DNA from: Candidatus Viridilinea mediisalina
GTDB lineage: Bacteria; Chloroflexota; Chloroflexia; Chloroflexales; Chloroflexaceae
Direction: 5' to 3'
Length of the DNA stretch: 58,494 bases
Assembly (NCBI RefSeq): GCF_002532535.1
Contig: NZ_NQWI01000024.1
Location: forward strand, 1-58,494
Part shown: one piece after another, positions 42,322 to 49,477 of the stretch
Layout of the letters: the number at the start of each line of letters is the position of its first letter
Position numbering within the stretch: the stretch's first letter is position 1
The notes under the pieces: generated by a model
What the model saw: the letters and a program-made list of their open reading frames with translations, nothing else
Database searches by the model: none
Told to the model about the DNA's origin: nothing
Program-made: the position numbers and the translations under genes

Positions 42322-43065
42322 ATGATCATTCGCGTACCATTGATTGCAAGCGGGCCATTGACCGAGGCTACCTTTGTGGCTCGGCCTAATCAGTTGTTGG
42401 TTGAGGCGCGGATCAATGAGCGTTTGGTGCGGGCCCATTTGGCCGACCGGGGCAGGCTGCTTGATCTGCTGGTTCCCGGTGCGCGCCTGATCCTGGCCCC
42501 CCGCGATGAATTGGGACGGAAGACGATGTTTCAGGTGGTGGGGGTCTATAGTGGCGCTGAATTGGTTTCGCTCGATACCCAACTACCCAATCGGCTCGTC
42601 GTTGCGGCACTAACACACGGTGCTTTGCCCCAGTTTGCACGCTACCATCGGATGCAGCGTGAAGCGACGATTGGCAACCATCGCTTCGATTTCCGCTTGG
42701 GTGAAGGCTTGCATACATGCATCCTTGAGGTGAAATCGGTAGGCAAAGTGGTGGAGAGTTTGGCCTATTTCCCTGATGCGCCGAGTGAACGGGCCCGCAA
42801 GCATCTTGAACTCCTCGCCCAAATGGCGCGCAGTGGTCAACGTTGTGCGGTCGTGTTCATCATTCAGCGCCACGCGGCTCAGGCTCTCGTCCCCGATGAA
42901 GACGTTGATCCGGCCTTCGCCCGCGCCATGCGTCAAGCGCTCGCCTCTGGGGTCGAGATGTACGCCTATCTCTGCCCGCTCACGCTTGAAGGGATCACCC
43001 TTGGTGCCCCTGTGCCGATCTATACCTCACCAGCGGCGCTGCCGCAGAGCAAATGGGGGGAGTGA
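42322..43065 (+). CDS. sfsA: SfsA family protein
   Basis: A 247-residue protein of the SfsA family (sugar fermentation stimulation; predicted nucleic-acid-binding OB fold plus a PD-(D/E)XK-like domain). Motifs are [22 protein letters not shown], the LPNRLV segment, and in the second domain [14 protein letters not shown] with the E-x-K pair, then [16 protein letters not shown] and VFIIQR. An ATG start at 42322 is preferred to a TTG at 42307 that would lie in repeat A4. The cellular role is not settled in any species. Confidence 0.92.
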   Translation: MIIRVPLIASGPLTEATFVARPNQLLVEARINERLVRAHLADRGRLLDLLVPGARLILAPRDELGRKTMFQVVGVYSGAELVSLDTQLPNRLVVAALTHGALPQFARYHRMQREATIGNHRFDFRLGEGLHTCILEVKSVGKVVESLAYFPDAPSERARKHLELLAQMARSGQRCAVVFIIQRHAAQALVPDEDVDPAFARAMRQALASGVEMYAYLCPLTLEGITLGAPVPIYTSPAALPQSKWGE

Positions 43066-43098
43066 AGTACGGTTGAGTATTTCGTGTATTAATAACGC

Positions 43099-43224
43099 TA
43101 AGGGATGGTTTGTAGCTACTTTACCGTTTGCGAGGATGCGAGGATGCGAGGACGCGCAGCTCGCGCCTCTTCGCCTCACGCATCCTCGTAAAGCAACCTT
43201 TCGCGTTTCTGAAATCATCCCTAA
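43099..43224. repeat. Family C miniature element, copy C3
   Basis: Begins TAAGGGATGGTTTG and ends CTGAAATCATCCCTAA, with a short GAGGATGC/GAGGACGC array and CTTCGCCTCACGCATCCTCG. Its last TAA is shared with the first TAA of element B3. Confidence 0.88.
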
Positions 43225-43327
43225 GAAGCTGTCTGAAAAGCCAGTTGGCACACACTGGAGTGCCGGCTTTAGCCGGCTAAAGCCGGCACTCCAACACCAG
43301 TTCATAGACTTTTCAGACAGCCTCTAA
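43222..43327. repeat. Family B miniature element, copy B3
   Basis: Ends TAAGAAGCTGTCTGAAAAG and CTTTTCAGACAGCCTCTAA. The centre is GGAGTGCCGGCTTTAGCCGG and its complement, a perfect palindrome. It abuts C3 and ends 16 bp before the parA start. Confidence 0.9.
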
Positions 43328-43343
43328 GAGTTAGGTAGGAGCG

Positions 43344-44141
43344 GTGCAAGAGACAACCCAGAGCAAACTGGCCCATACGATCGCGTTGGCTAATCAGAAG
43401 GGCGGCGTTGGTAAGACGACTACCGCTGTGAGTGTGGCCGGTGAGTTGGCGAACCGTGGTCTGCGCGTCCTTTTGGTGGATTGCGATCCCCAAGGTAATG
43501 CGACGACGAGCTTGGGTTTGGCTAAAGATACGTTGGACAATACGACGTATGATCTGTTGATGGAGACGGCTCATGCGTCTGAGACTATTCAGATGAGTGG
43601 CCGCACCCGGCTCGATCTTGTCCCCGCTGACCAGGATTTGGCTGGGGCGGCGGTGGATCTGACCAATGCCGAACGGCGTGAACGACGCCTGTTGGATGCG
43701 CTTGCACCGCTACGGGCCTCCTATGACTATGTCCTGCTCGATTGCCCCCCCTCCCTTGGCATCCTGACGATTAATGCCCTGCGTGCCGCTGATAGTGTCA
43801 TTATCCCGCTGCAGTGCGAGTATCTGGCGCTTGAAGGCTTGGCCCAACTCAAGACGACGCTCGACCGGGTGCGCGAACGGCTTAATCCAACCCTCCGGAT
43901 TGCGGGTGTGGTGATGACCATGTACGATGGCCGGACCAATCTGGCGCAACAGGTAGTGCATGAGGTTCAGCGCCACTTTCCGCGCCTGATCTTCAAGACG
44001 CTCATTCCCCGTAGTGTGCGCCTTTCGGAAGCACCGAGCCATGGGCAGATGATCAATGAGTATGATCCGCAGAGTCGTGGTGCGCGCGCCTATGCCGCCT
44101 TGACCGATGAACTGCTGCAGCGCGAGGAGCGATCCCTATGA
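43344..44141 (+). CDS. parA: Chromosome partitioning ATPase ParA
   Basis: A 265-residue ParA/Soj-type ATPase. The deviant Walker A KGGVGKTT follows IALANQ, with VDCDPQGNATTSLG and DCPPSLGILTINAL. The protein binds nucleoid DNA and moves the ParB-bound origin. The GTG start is preceded by AGGAG. It overlaps parB by 4 bp (ATGA). No parS consensus was found within the window. Confidence 0.95.
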   Translation: MQETTQSKLAHTIALANQKGGVGKTTTAVSVAGELANRGLRVLLVDCDPQGNATTSLGLAKDTLDNTTYDLLMETAHASETIQMSGRTRLDLVPADQDLAGAAVDLTNAERRERRLLDALAPLRASYDYVLLDCPPSLGILTINALRAADSVIIPLQCEYLALEGLAQLKTTLDRVRERLNPTLRIAGVVMTMYDGRTNLAQQVVHEVQRHFPRLIFKTLIPRSVRLSEAPSHGQMINEYDPQSRGARAYAALTDELLQREERSL

Positions 44142-45244
44142 GTATGCGCCGCCGTGGGCTTGGCAGTGGCCTTGATGCGCTCATGGCCAGCGGTGATGCG
44201 CCTGAGCGTGCAGTGGTGCGCCAGCTTCCCGTTGGGGCTATCCGGGCGAATCGTAGCCAGCCACGTACCCAGTTTGATCAACAGGCGCTTGATGAGTTGG
44301 CCGCTTCGATCCGTGAACATGGCCTGATCCAGCCGATCATTGTGAGCGAAGATGCCGCCGGGGGCTATGAACTGATTGCGGGCGAACGACGCTGGCGTGC
44401 GGCCCAACTGGCCGGGCTAGAGGATGTCCCCGCCCTGGTGAAGCATACGACGCCGCAGCAATTGCTTGAGTTGGCCCTGGTTGAGAATGTGCAACGGGCC
44501 GACCTCAATGCGCTTGAAGAGGCAATGGCCTACCAGACGCTCAAGGATGAGTTTGGGCTGAGTGATGACAAGATTGCCCAACGGGTGGGTAAGAGTCGTG
44601 TGGCGGTGGTCAATACGCGCCGGCTTATTCGTTTGGCCCCCAACGCTCGCCAAGCCCTGCTCGATGGCGCGATCAGTGCGGGCCACGGGCGGGCGCTGCT
44701 GCGCTTTGAGCAGCCCGATGAGCAGCATGTCGCGCTCGAACTGCTGTTGCGCCGCGACTTCTCGGTGCGCGAGACGGAGCGTTTGGCTGAGTTGCTCCAG
44801 AGTAAGCAGCTTGCCCCTGGTGTGCGTGCTGCCCTGCTCAGTGGCAGCATTGGCCTGGCCCAAGCCCAAGCGCTGCTGCGCGTGGAGGATGGCCAGCAAC
44901 AGGATGAGTTGCTTGAACGGACCCTGACCCTTGGGCTGAACCTGCGCGAAACCGAGCAATTGGCCGAGCGTGTTGTGGAGGGTGCGCCGCTTGAGGGCGC
45001 ACTTGCCAATCTGCGTGAGCGTGCGCCAAACGCCGCAGCACCAGCGCCTACTGCCCGCTCCTCGCGTCCCCCCACCCCAAGCAACCGCCCTGCGCCCGAC
45101 GATGAGGCAACGCAACGCATGTTTGAAGCAATGCTGGCTACCCCCGTGCAATTTACGCGCAACGAACGCGAGTTGCGTCTGACGATCACCCTCTTTAGCG
45201 ACGAACAACTGCAAGAACTCTATGATCGCTTGGCGCGTGAGTAA
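44138..45244 (+). CDS. parB: Chromosome partitioning protein ParB
   Basis: A 368-residue ParB/Spo0J protein. N-terminal RRRGLGSGLDALM, the CTPase fold with IRANRSQPRTQFD and GYELIAGERRWRAAQLAG, the helix-turn-helix (DKIAQRVGKSRVAVVNTRRLIRL), a long linker, then a C-terminal dimer domain (LRLTITLFSDEQLQELYDRL). A duplicated segment in the middle (about 200-295, repeated ERLAELL/LRETEQLAE motifs) is longer than in most Spo0J proteins. It is the second gene of parAB. The TAA stop overlaps the first base of element A5. Confidence 0.94.
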   Translation: MSMRRRGLGSGLDALMASGDAPERAVVRQLPVGAIRANRSQPRTQFDQQALDELAASIREHGLIQPIIVSEDAAGGYELIAGERRWRAAQLAGLEDVPALVKHTTPQQLLELALVENVQRADLNALEEAMAYQTLKDEFGLSDDKIAQRVGKSRVAVVNTRRLIRLAPNARQALLDGAISAGHGRALLRFEQPDEQHVALELLLRRDFSVRETERLAELLQSKQLAPGVRAALLSGSIGLAQAQALLRVEDGQQQDELLERTLTLGLNLRETEQLAERVVEGAPLEGALANLRERAPNAAAPAPTARSSRPPTPSNRPAPDDEATQRMFEAMLATPVQFTRNERELRLTITLFSDEQLQELYDRLARE

Positions 45245-45340
45245 TACCATTTACGATTGTAGATTGCAGATTGCCGAACATGGCGTTCCAATGGGCTTTA
45301 GCATTCTTGATAATGCGGCATGCTCAAGGGTAATTGGTAT
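45244..45340 (+). repeat. Family A miniature element, copy A5 (complete, 97 bp)
   Basis: Ends ATACCATTTAC and GTAATTGGTAT. The interior is as in A2. It begins at the last base of the parB TAA. Confidence 0.9.
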
Positions 45341-45399
45341 AAGGTGGGGCTGCGCCCTTCAACCCATTTGGGTGTAACCAACATGTGTAGGTAGGGTGT

Positions 45400-45422
45400 G
45401 CGCGGGAACCAGGTTCCCGCGC
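45400..45422. repeat. Palindrome GCGCGGGAACC-A-GGTTCCCGCGC
   Basis: A perfect 11-bp inverted repeat with a 1-nt spacer, of the GAACC...GGTTC type seen at 29045-29216. Confidence 0.7.
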
Positions 45423-45470
45423 GCTCCCCTTTCGTATCGAAGGGTTGATTTTGATCACACCCAACCTATT

Positions 45471-45513
45471 TTTTGTTCCGTGTGGGCGGCAAAGCCGCCC
45501 ACACGGAACAAAA
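45471..45513 (+). promoter_or_regulatory. Perfect 20-bp-stem hairpin just before the CDP-alcohol phosphatidyltransferase start
   Basis: The stem 45471-45490 pairs perfectly with 45494-45513, with an AAA loop and a GGCGGC apex. It ends 11 bp before the ATG at 45525, next to the only possible ribosome-binding purines (AAAGAG). It has the same architecture as 12704-12746. Confidence 0.7.
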
Positions 45514-45524
45514 AGAGTTTTCTA

Positions 45525-46124
45525 ATGGTATCGAGAAAGCTAGAAGAGAAAATTCGCAGCCTTAGCGAACGGGCTGCGCTCTCGCTGTTGGGTAAGGTGC
45601 AAGTCACTCCCGACTTTTTTACGCTCATGAGCCTCTTGCTCACCTGCATTGTGGTCTGGTTATTGGCCCAAGGGTTGCTTGGCTGGGCTGGGTTGCTCTT
45701 TCTCTTTGCTAGTGCCTTCGATATGGTTGATGGGGCTGTAGCGCGCAGCAAAGGGCTGGTGCGCCCCTTTGGGGCTTTTCTCGACTCAACGATTGATCGC
45801 TACTCTGAGATGTTGGTCTTTTTTGGCCTGCTGCTCTATACCTACCTGCATACGAGCGCCTTTAGCCCGCTCTATGCACTGCTGATCTTCATTGCCTCAC
45901 ATGGCTCGCTGCTGACCAGCTATATCCGTGCGCGTGCCGAAACGTTGGGTTTTGATGGGCGTGGGGGCATCATTGAACGCCCCGGGCGCGTTATCATTCT
46001 AGCGTTTGGTATGCTCTCTGGTTGGCTGACGGTCGCCCTGGTGAGCCTGGCTATCCTTACCCAAGTCGCAGCCCTGCAACGCTTTGCCTTTGTCTGGCGG
46101 CAGAGCCGCACTGACTATTTGTAG
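45525..46124 (+). CDS. CDP-alcohol phosphatidyltransferase
   Basis: A 199-residue membrane enzyme that transfers a phosphatidyl group from CDP-diacylglycerol to an alcohol. The family motif DMVDGAVAR...GAFLDSTIDR (D-x2-D-G-x2-A-R-x8-G-x3-D-x3-D) is complete. About five to six helices. The ATG at 45525 is preferred; the frame upstream to 45396 runs through the hairpin. The acceptor alcohol (glycerol-phosphate, inositol-phosphate or other) is not clear. Its TAG stop is formed by the first TTGTAG of the 26-unit heptad array A6. The next gene, a UbiA prenyltransferase, suggests a shared role in lipid synthesis. Confidence 0.92.
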   Translation: MVSRKLEEKIRSLSERAALSLLGKVQVTPDFFTLMSLLLTCIVVWLLAQGLLGWAGLLFLFASAFDMVDGAVARSKGLVRPFGAFLDSTIDRYSEMLVFFGLLLYTYLHTSAFSPLYALLIFIASHGSLLTSYIRARAETLGFDGRGGIIERPGRVIILAFGMLSGWLTVALVSLAILTQVAALQRFAFVWRQSRTDYL

Positions 46125-46320
46125 ATTGCAGATTGCAGATTGTAGATTGCAGATTGCAGATTGTAGATTGTAGATTGCAGATTGTAGATTGTAGATTGTA
46201 GATTGCAGATTGCAGATTGCAGATTGTAGATTGCAGATTGTAGATTGTAGATTGTAGATTGCAGATTGTAGATTGTAGATTGCAGATTGCAGATTGCAGA
46301 TTGTAGATTGCCGAACATGG
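46122..46320 (+). repeat. Family A element with 26-unit heptad array, copy A6
   Basis: 26 uninterrupted ATTGTAG/ATTGCAG units (46125-46306) lie between the stop codon of one gene and ATTGCCGAACATGG. The ATG inside the latter (46317-46319) is the start of the UbiA gene. The T/C third-from-last base varies irregularly between units. The left and right terminal repeats are missing. Confidence 0.92.
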
Positions 46321-47159
46321 CTTGGTATCTGATCACGTTCCTCCGCCCCCATGTTGCACTCCAAGCGGTACTCTATGCCCTGCTGGGGAGTATGCTCAGT
46401 AGCATGGATGGCCCGCAGGATGGCTCCGTTACATGGTTGGCTCTGCTTGCGTTGATGGCGATTGTTAGCTTTGGTTTTGTTATCAATGATTATGTTGATC
46501 TTGAATTGGATCGGCGCAATAAGCCGACCCGCTTTCTGCCAGCCAAGTTGGTGAGCCCTGGGGCGGCTCGCTCTGTGGGTATGGTGCTTGTGGCAACGGT
46601 GCTTAGTTTGGCGCTCTGGCTGCCCCTAGCGTTGCAAGTTCTCGTTGGCTTTAATCTGATGCTCACGGCAGCCTACTCGCTCTGGCTCAAGCGTACCGTC
46701 CTGCTGGGCAACCTGAGTATTGCCTACCTGAATAGTTCGATTTTGTTCTATGGAGCTCTGCTGGCCGCCGGCCCCACGCTGTTGGTCTGGTTGGTTGCCC
46801 TGAGCAGCATGCTCTACTCGCTGGCGCAAGAAGTGTTGTACACTGTGGAGGATTACGCGGGCGACCGCGATGCCGGGATTGTGACCACGGCGATCTATTT
46901 GGGCTTGCCCCATGCGCTCAGCTTGGTGCAAGGACTATTGCTGCTGGCCCTGCTCAGTACCCTGTTGCCGCTCGGCTTGCAGTTGGTCTCATTCTGGTAC
47001 GCTTTGCTCTTGCTGGTCTGTGTGCTACTTCCGCTGGGCCTCTGGATTATGCCCAATCTCCGCAGTGCGGACGCAGCACGGATTACGCGGGCATGCCGGG
47101 CGGTCAAGTGGGTGCGTGTGAGTTCGTTGGTGCCTTTTGTGAGTTTGGTTTGGTTATAA
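46317..47159 (+). CDS. UbiA family prenyltransferase
   Basis: A 280-residue membrane protein with about eight to nine helices. The two Asp-rich motifs are present: NDYVDLELDRRNKPTRFLP (NDxxDxxxD) and VEDYAGDRDAGI. UbiA enzymes attach prenyl chains to aromatic or glycerol-phosphate acceptors, for example in quinone, chlorophyll or lipid synthesis. The start lies inside the CCGAACATGG end of a heptad repeat. There is no Shine-Dalgarno sequence, only heptads, so translation may depend on coupling with the upstream gene. Confidence 0.88.
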   Translation: MAWYLITFLRPHVALQAVLYALLGSMLSSMDGPQDGSVTWLALLALMAIVSFGFVINDYVDLELDRRNKPTRFLPAKLVSPGAARSVGMVLVATVLSLALWLPLALQVLVGFNLMLTAAYSLWLKRTVLLGNLSIAYLNSSILFYGALLAAGPTLLVWLVALSSMLYSLAQEVLYTVEDYAGDRDAGIVTTAIYLGLPHALSLVQGLLLLALLSTLLPLGLQLVSFWYALLLLVCVLLPLGLWIMPNLRSADAARITRACRAVKWVRVSSLVPFVSLVWL

Positions 47160-47161
47160 GC

Positions 47162-47419
47162 TAAGAGGAGGCGAGGACGCGAGGAGGCGAGGACGCGAGG
47201 AGGCGAGGACGCGAGGAGGCGAGGACGCGAGGACGCGAGGAGGCGAGGAGGCGAGGACGCGAGGACGCGAGCATGCGAGGAGGCGAGGACGCGAGCATGC
47301 GAGGACGCGAGGACGCGAGGACGCGAGGACGCGAGGACGCGAGCATGCGAGGACGCGAGGACGCGAGGGCGCGCAGCTTCGCCTCACGCATCCTCGAAAG
47401 ATTATAGAGCAACCCCTAA
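47162..47419. repeat. Family C element with 26-unit octamer array, copy C4
   Basis: 26 octamers (47165-47372) of GAGGACGC, GAGGAGGC or GAGCATGC type are followed by CAGCTTCGCCTCACGCATCC and an end AGAGCAACCCCTAA. The final TAAG merges into the AAGGAGGAG ribosome-binding site of gatC. It starts two bases after the UbiA stop. Confidence 0.9.
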
Positions 47420-47431
47420 GGAGGAGTCCCC

Positions 47432-47722
47432 ATGGCCCTTTCAATCCAAGAAGTTGCCCATGTGGCCCAATTGGCCCGGATGCGTTTGAGTGATGAAGAG
47501 TTGGAGTTGATGCAGAGCCAACTCTCTAATATCCTGGAGTATATTGAGCTGTTGCAGGAGGTTGATGTTACTGGGGTTGAAGCAACGGCCCAAGTGACCG
47601 GGTTGAGTAGTGTGCTGCGCCCCGATCTGGTGACGGGTGCGCTCAGCCGCGAGGAGGTGCTGGCGAATGCGCCCGATCAGGCTGCGGGGATGTTTCGGGT
47701 GCGGGCGGTCTTTGATGAGTAA
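47432..47722 (+). CDS. gatC: Aspartyl/glutamyl-tRNA amidotransferase subunit C
   Basis: A 96-residue GatC, the small stabilising subunit of the GatCAB complex that amidates Glu-tRNA(Gln) or Asp-tRNA(Asn). Motifs are VAHVAQLARMRLSDEEL, LSNILEYIELLQEVDVTGVEAT and LRPDLVTG. A strong AAGGAGGAG lies at the end of element C4. gatA and gatB are not adjacent. Confidence 0.95.
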   Translation: MALSIQEVAHVAQLARMRLSDEELELMQSQLSNILEYIELLQEVDVTGVEATAQVTGLSSVLRPDLVTGALSREEVLANAPDQAAGMFRVRAVFDE

Positions 47723-47726
47723 TCCC

Positions 47727-47872
47727 AACTACCGTTGAACGTGCCGCATGAGCAAGAACGCGAAAGCTCGTTGGGACGCCATGTTCGGCAATCTGCAATC
47801 TGCAATCTACAATCTGCATTGGGACGCCATGTTCGGCAATCTGCAATCTGCAATCTACAATCTGCAATGGTA
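47727..47872 (-). repeat. Family A element, copy A7, with 48-bp internal duplication
   Basis: Reverse orientation, starting 4 bp after the gatC stop. Two perfect 48-bp copies (47771-47818 and 47819-47866) each hold the CCATGTTCGGCAAT end and four heptads. Confidence 0.88.
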
Positions 47873-47953
47873 GAAAGCGAAGCTGCAACAATTGTGAGTG
47901 GGCCTACGTCATAGCGGTAGCAAACACAACCAGCGAGGCGAAAGGACACTCCA

Positions 47954-48388
47954 ATGTATAACGGCAACAATGGCGGCAGCGGCTACACGCGCATCGGTAG
48001 CTTCTATGTCAAATCAATCTACCTCTATATCGCGGCGATCATCGCGGTGGTGGTGGCGATCTTCTTTGTGATGCGCTTCCTCAACACCAGTCTGGTGATG
48101 CACTTCGGGGCTTATGCGGGGGCATTGCTGCTGATCGGCAATTTGCGCGAACTGATCGGGCAGTCCTATGGCGAGCGTGGCAGCATTGCGCTGCTCAATG
48201 TGATGGTTGGTGGCGGTCTGATCTTCGCGTGGCTGGCCCAGTTCTTTGGGGCACTCTTCTGGCTCCCGGCGCTCATCCTGGTTGCCATTGCTACGCCGCT
48301 GATCTTTGGGCGTGGCAGCGTCTACCGTGGCTACATCACGGCGGCCCGTGGCGCGGTTGATTCGGTGCGGCGCACGGTGGGGCGTTAA
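47954..48388 (+). CDS. Small membrane protein, unknown function
   Basis: A 144-residue hydrophobic protein with a Gly/Asn-rich start (MYNGNNGGSG) and about four helices (about 20-42, 45-63, 75-95, 100-118), followed by a positively charged tail. I do not recognise the family. The ATG is weakly supported. The TAA stop is the first three bases of element B4. Confidence 0.7.
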   Translation: MYNGNNGGSGYTRIGSFYVKSIYLYIAAIIAVVVAIFFVMRFLNTSLVMHFGAYAGALLLIGNLRELIGQSYGERGSIALLNVMVGGGLIFAWLAQFFGALFWLPALILVAIATPLIFGRGSVYRGYITAARGAVDSVRRTVGR

Positions 48389-48491
48389 GAGGCTGTCTGA
48401 AAAGTCTATGAACTGGCGTTGGAGTGCCGGCTTCAGCCGGCTAAAGCCGGCACTCCAGCACGTACCCACTAGCTTTTCAGACAACTTCTAA
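48386..48491. repeat. Family B miniature element, copy B4
   Basis: Starts TAAGAGGCTGTCTGAAAAG and ends CTTTTCAGACAACTTCTAA. The centre is GGAGTGCCGGCTTCAGCCGG and its complement. It ends 9 bp before the rsmI ATG. Confidence 0.9.
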
Positions 48492-48500
48492 GGGCATGGC

Positions 48501-49382
48501 ATGGGAACGCTTTTTCTGGTCGCAACCCCGATTGGAAACCTGGAGGATCTCACGCTGCGCGCACTGCGCGTGCTGCGTGAGGCGCGGCTGATTGCGGCTG
48601 AGGATACGCGCCATACGCGGATTTTGTTGCAGCGTTATGAGATTACGACGCCCTGTATCGCGTACCACGAGCATAATAAGCTGACGCGCCAGGCTGATAT
48701 TCTGGCCGCGCTGGCCCTCGGTGATGTAGCACTGGTCTCTGATGCGGGCACCCCAGCTTTGGCCGATCCTGGCTTTGAGTTGGTGCGTGCCTGTATCGAG
48801 GCCGGTTTTGCGGTGAGCCCTATTCCGGGGCCGAGTGCCCTGCTGGCGGCACTGGTTGCCTCGGGGTTGCCGAGTGATCGCTTTGTCTATGTGGGCTTTT
48901 TGCCGCGCCAAGCGAGCGAGCGCCGCGCGCTCGTGAGCGCCATGGCCGACTTTACGATGACGATGGTCTGCTTCGAGACGCCCCATCGCCTGCGTGAGAG
49001 CCTTGTGGATCTTTTGACGATCCTCGGTGACCGCCGTGTGGTTGTGGCGAGTGAGTTAACCAAACGCTTTGAGGAGTTGCGGCGCGGTAGTTTGAGTGAA
49101 CTGGTGGCCCACTTTGAGCAGCACAATCCCCGGGGTGAGTATACCCTAGTACTTGAGGGCCGTCAGGTGGGCCAGCGTAAACGTGACCGCACCAAGCTTC
49201 AGGCGACACCTGCCGATAGCGTTGCGCCCAGTGAGGCTGAGATTCTCCAACGCCTGAGCGTACTGCGCGACCAAGGGCAGTCTGGTAGCGCAGCGGCGCG
49301 GATGGTGGCGCGTGAACTCGGCTTGCAGAAGAGTCAGGTCTATGCCCTGTGGTTGCAGCAGGATGCAGAAATGAGAAAATAG
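48501..49382 (+). CDS. rsmI: 16S rRNA (cytidine(1402)-2'-O)-methyltransferase
   Basis: A 293-residue SAM-dependent methyltransferase of the tetrapyrrole-methylase fold. Signatures are LFLVATPIGNLEDLTLRAL, IAAEDTRHTRILL, SDAGTPALADPG, PIPGPSALLAAL and FVGFLPRQ-type sequence (VYVGFLPRQ). The C-terminal end (EMRK) and the stop codon are encoded by the first copy of a 14-bp tandem repeat. Confidence 0.95.
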   Translation: MGTLFLVATPIGNLEDLTLRALRVLREARLIAAEDTRHTRILLQRYEITTPCIAYHEHNKLTRQADILAALALGDVALVSDAGTPALADPGFELVRACIEAGFAVSPIPGPSALLAALVASGLPSDRFVYVGFLPRQASERRALVSAMADFTMTMVCFETPHRLRESLVDLLTILGDRRVVVASELTKRFEELRRGSLSELVAHFEQHNPRGEYTLVLEGRQVGQRKRDRTKLQATPADSVAPSEAEILQRLSVLRDQGQSGSAAARMVARELGLQKSQVYALWLQQDAEMRK

Positions 49383-49447
49383 AAATGAGAAAATAGAAAA
49401 TAGTTTGGAGGTTAGACCTGCTGTCTATTTTCTATTTTCTCGTTTCT
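49367..49447. repeat. 14-bp tandem repeat and 23-bp AT-rich hairpin
   Basis: Two AGAAATGAGAAAAT units (49367-49380, 49381-49394) overlap the rsmI end. The tract 49381-49403 pairs with 49425-49447 in 22 of 23 positions. It could serve as a terminator before the defence-like operon. Confidence 0.8.
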
Positions 49448-49477
49448 GTATTCTTTCCTAGTACAAGGAGCATCAGA

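Noticed and set aside
43328-45244. parS sites near parAB
   Set aside because: No TGTTTCACGTGAAACA-like palindrome was seen; lineage-specific parS cannot be excluded.
46125-46306. CRISPR array from regular repeats
   Set aside because: The units are contiguous heptads with no spacers, and no cas gene is in the window.
47165-47372. Coding repeats (long open frames through octamer and heptad arrays)
   Set aside because: Open frames such as NLQSTIYNLQ or RVLASSRPR arise simply because the repeat strand lacks stop codons; no start, ribosome-binding site or conserved domain supports them.
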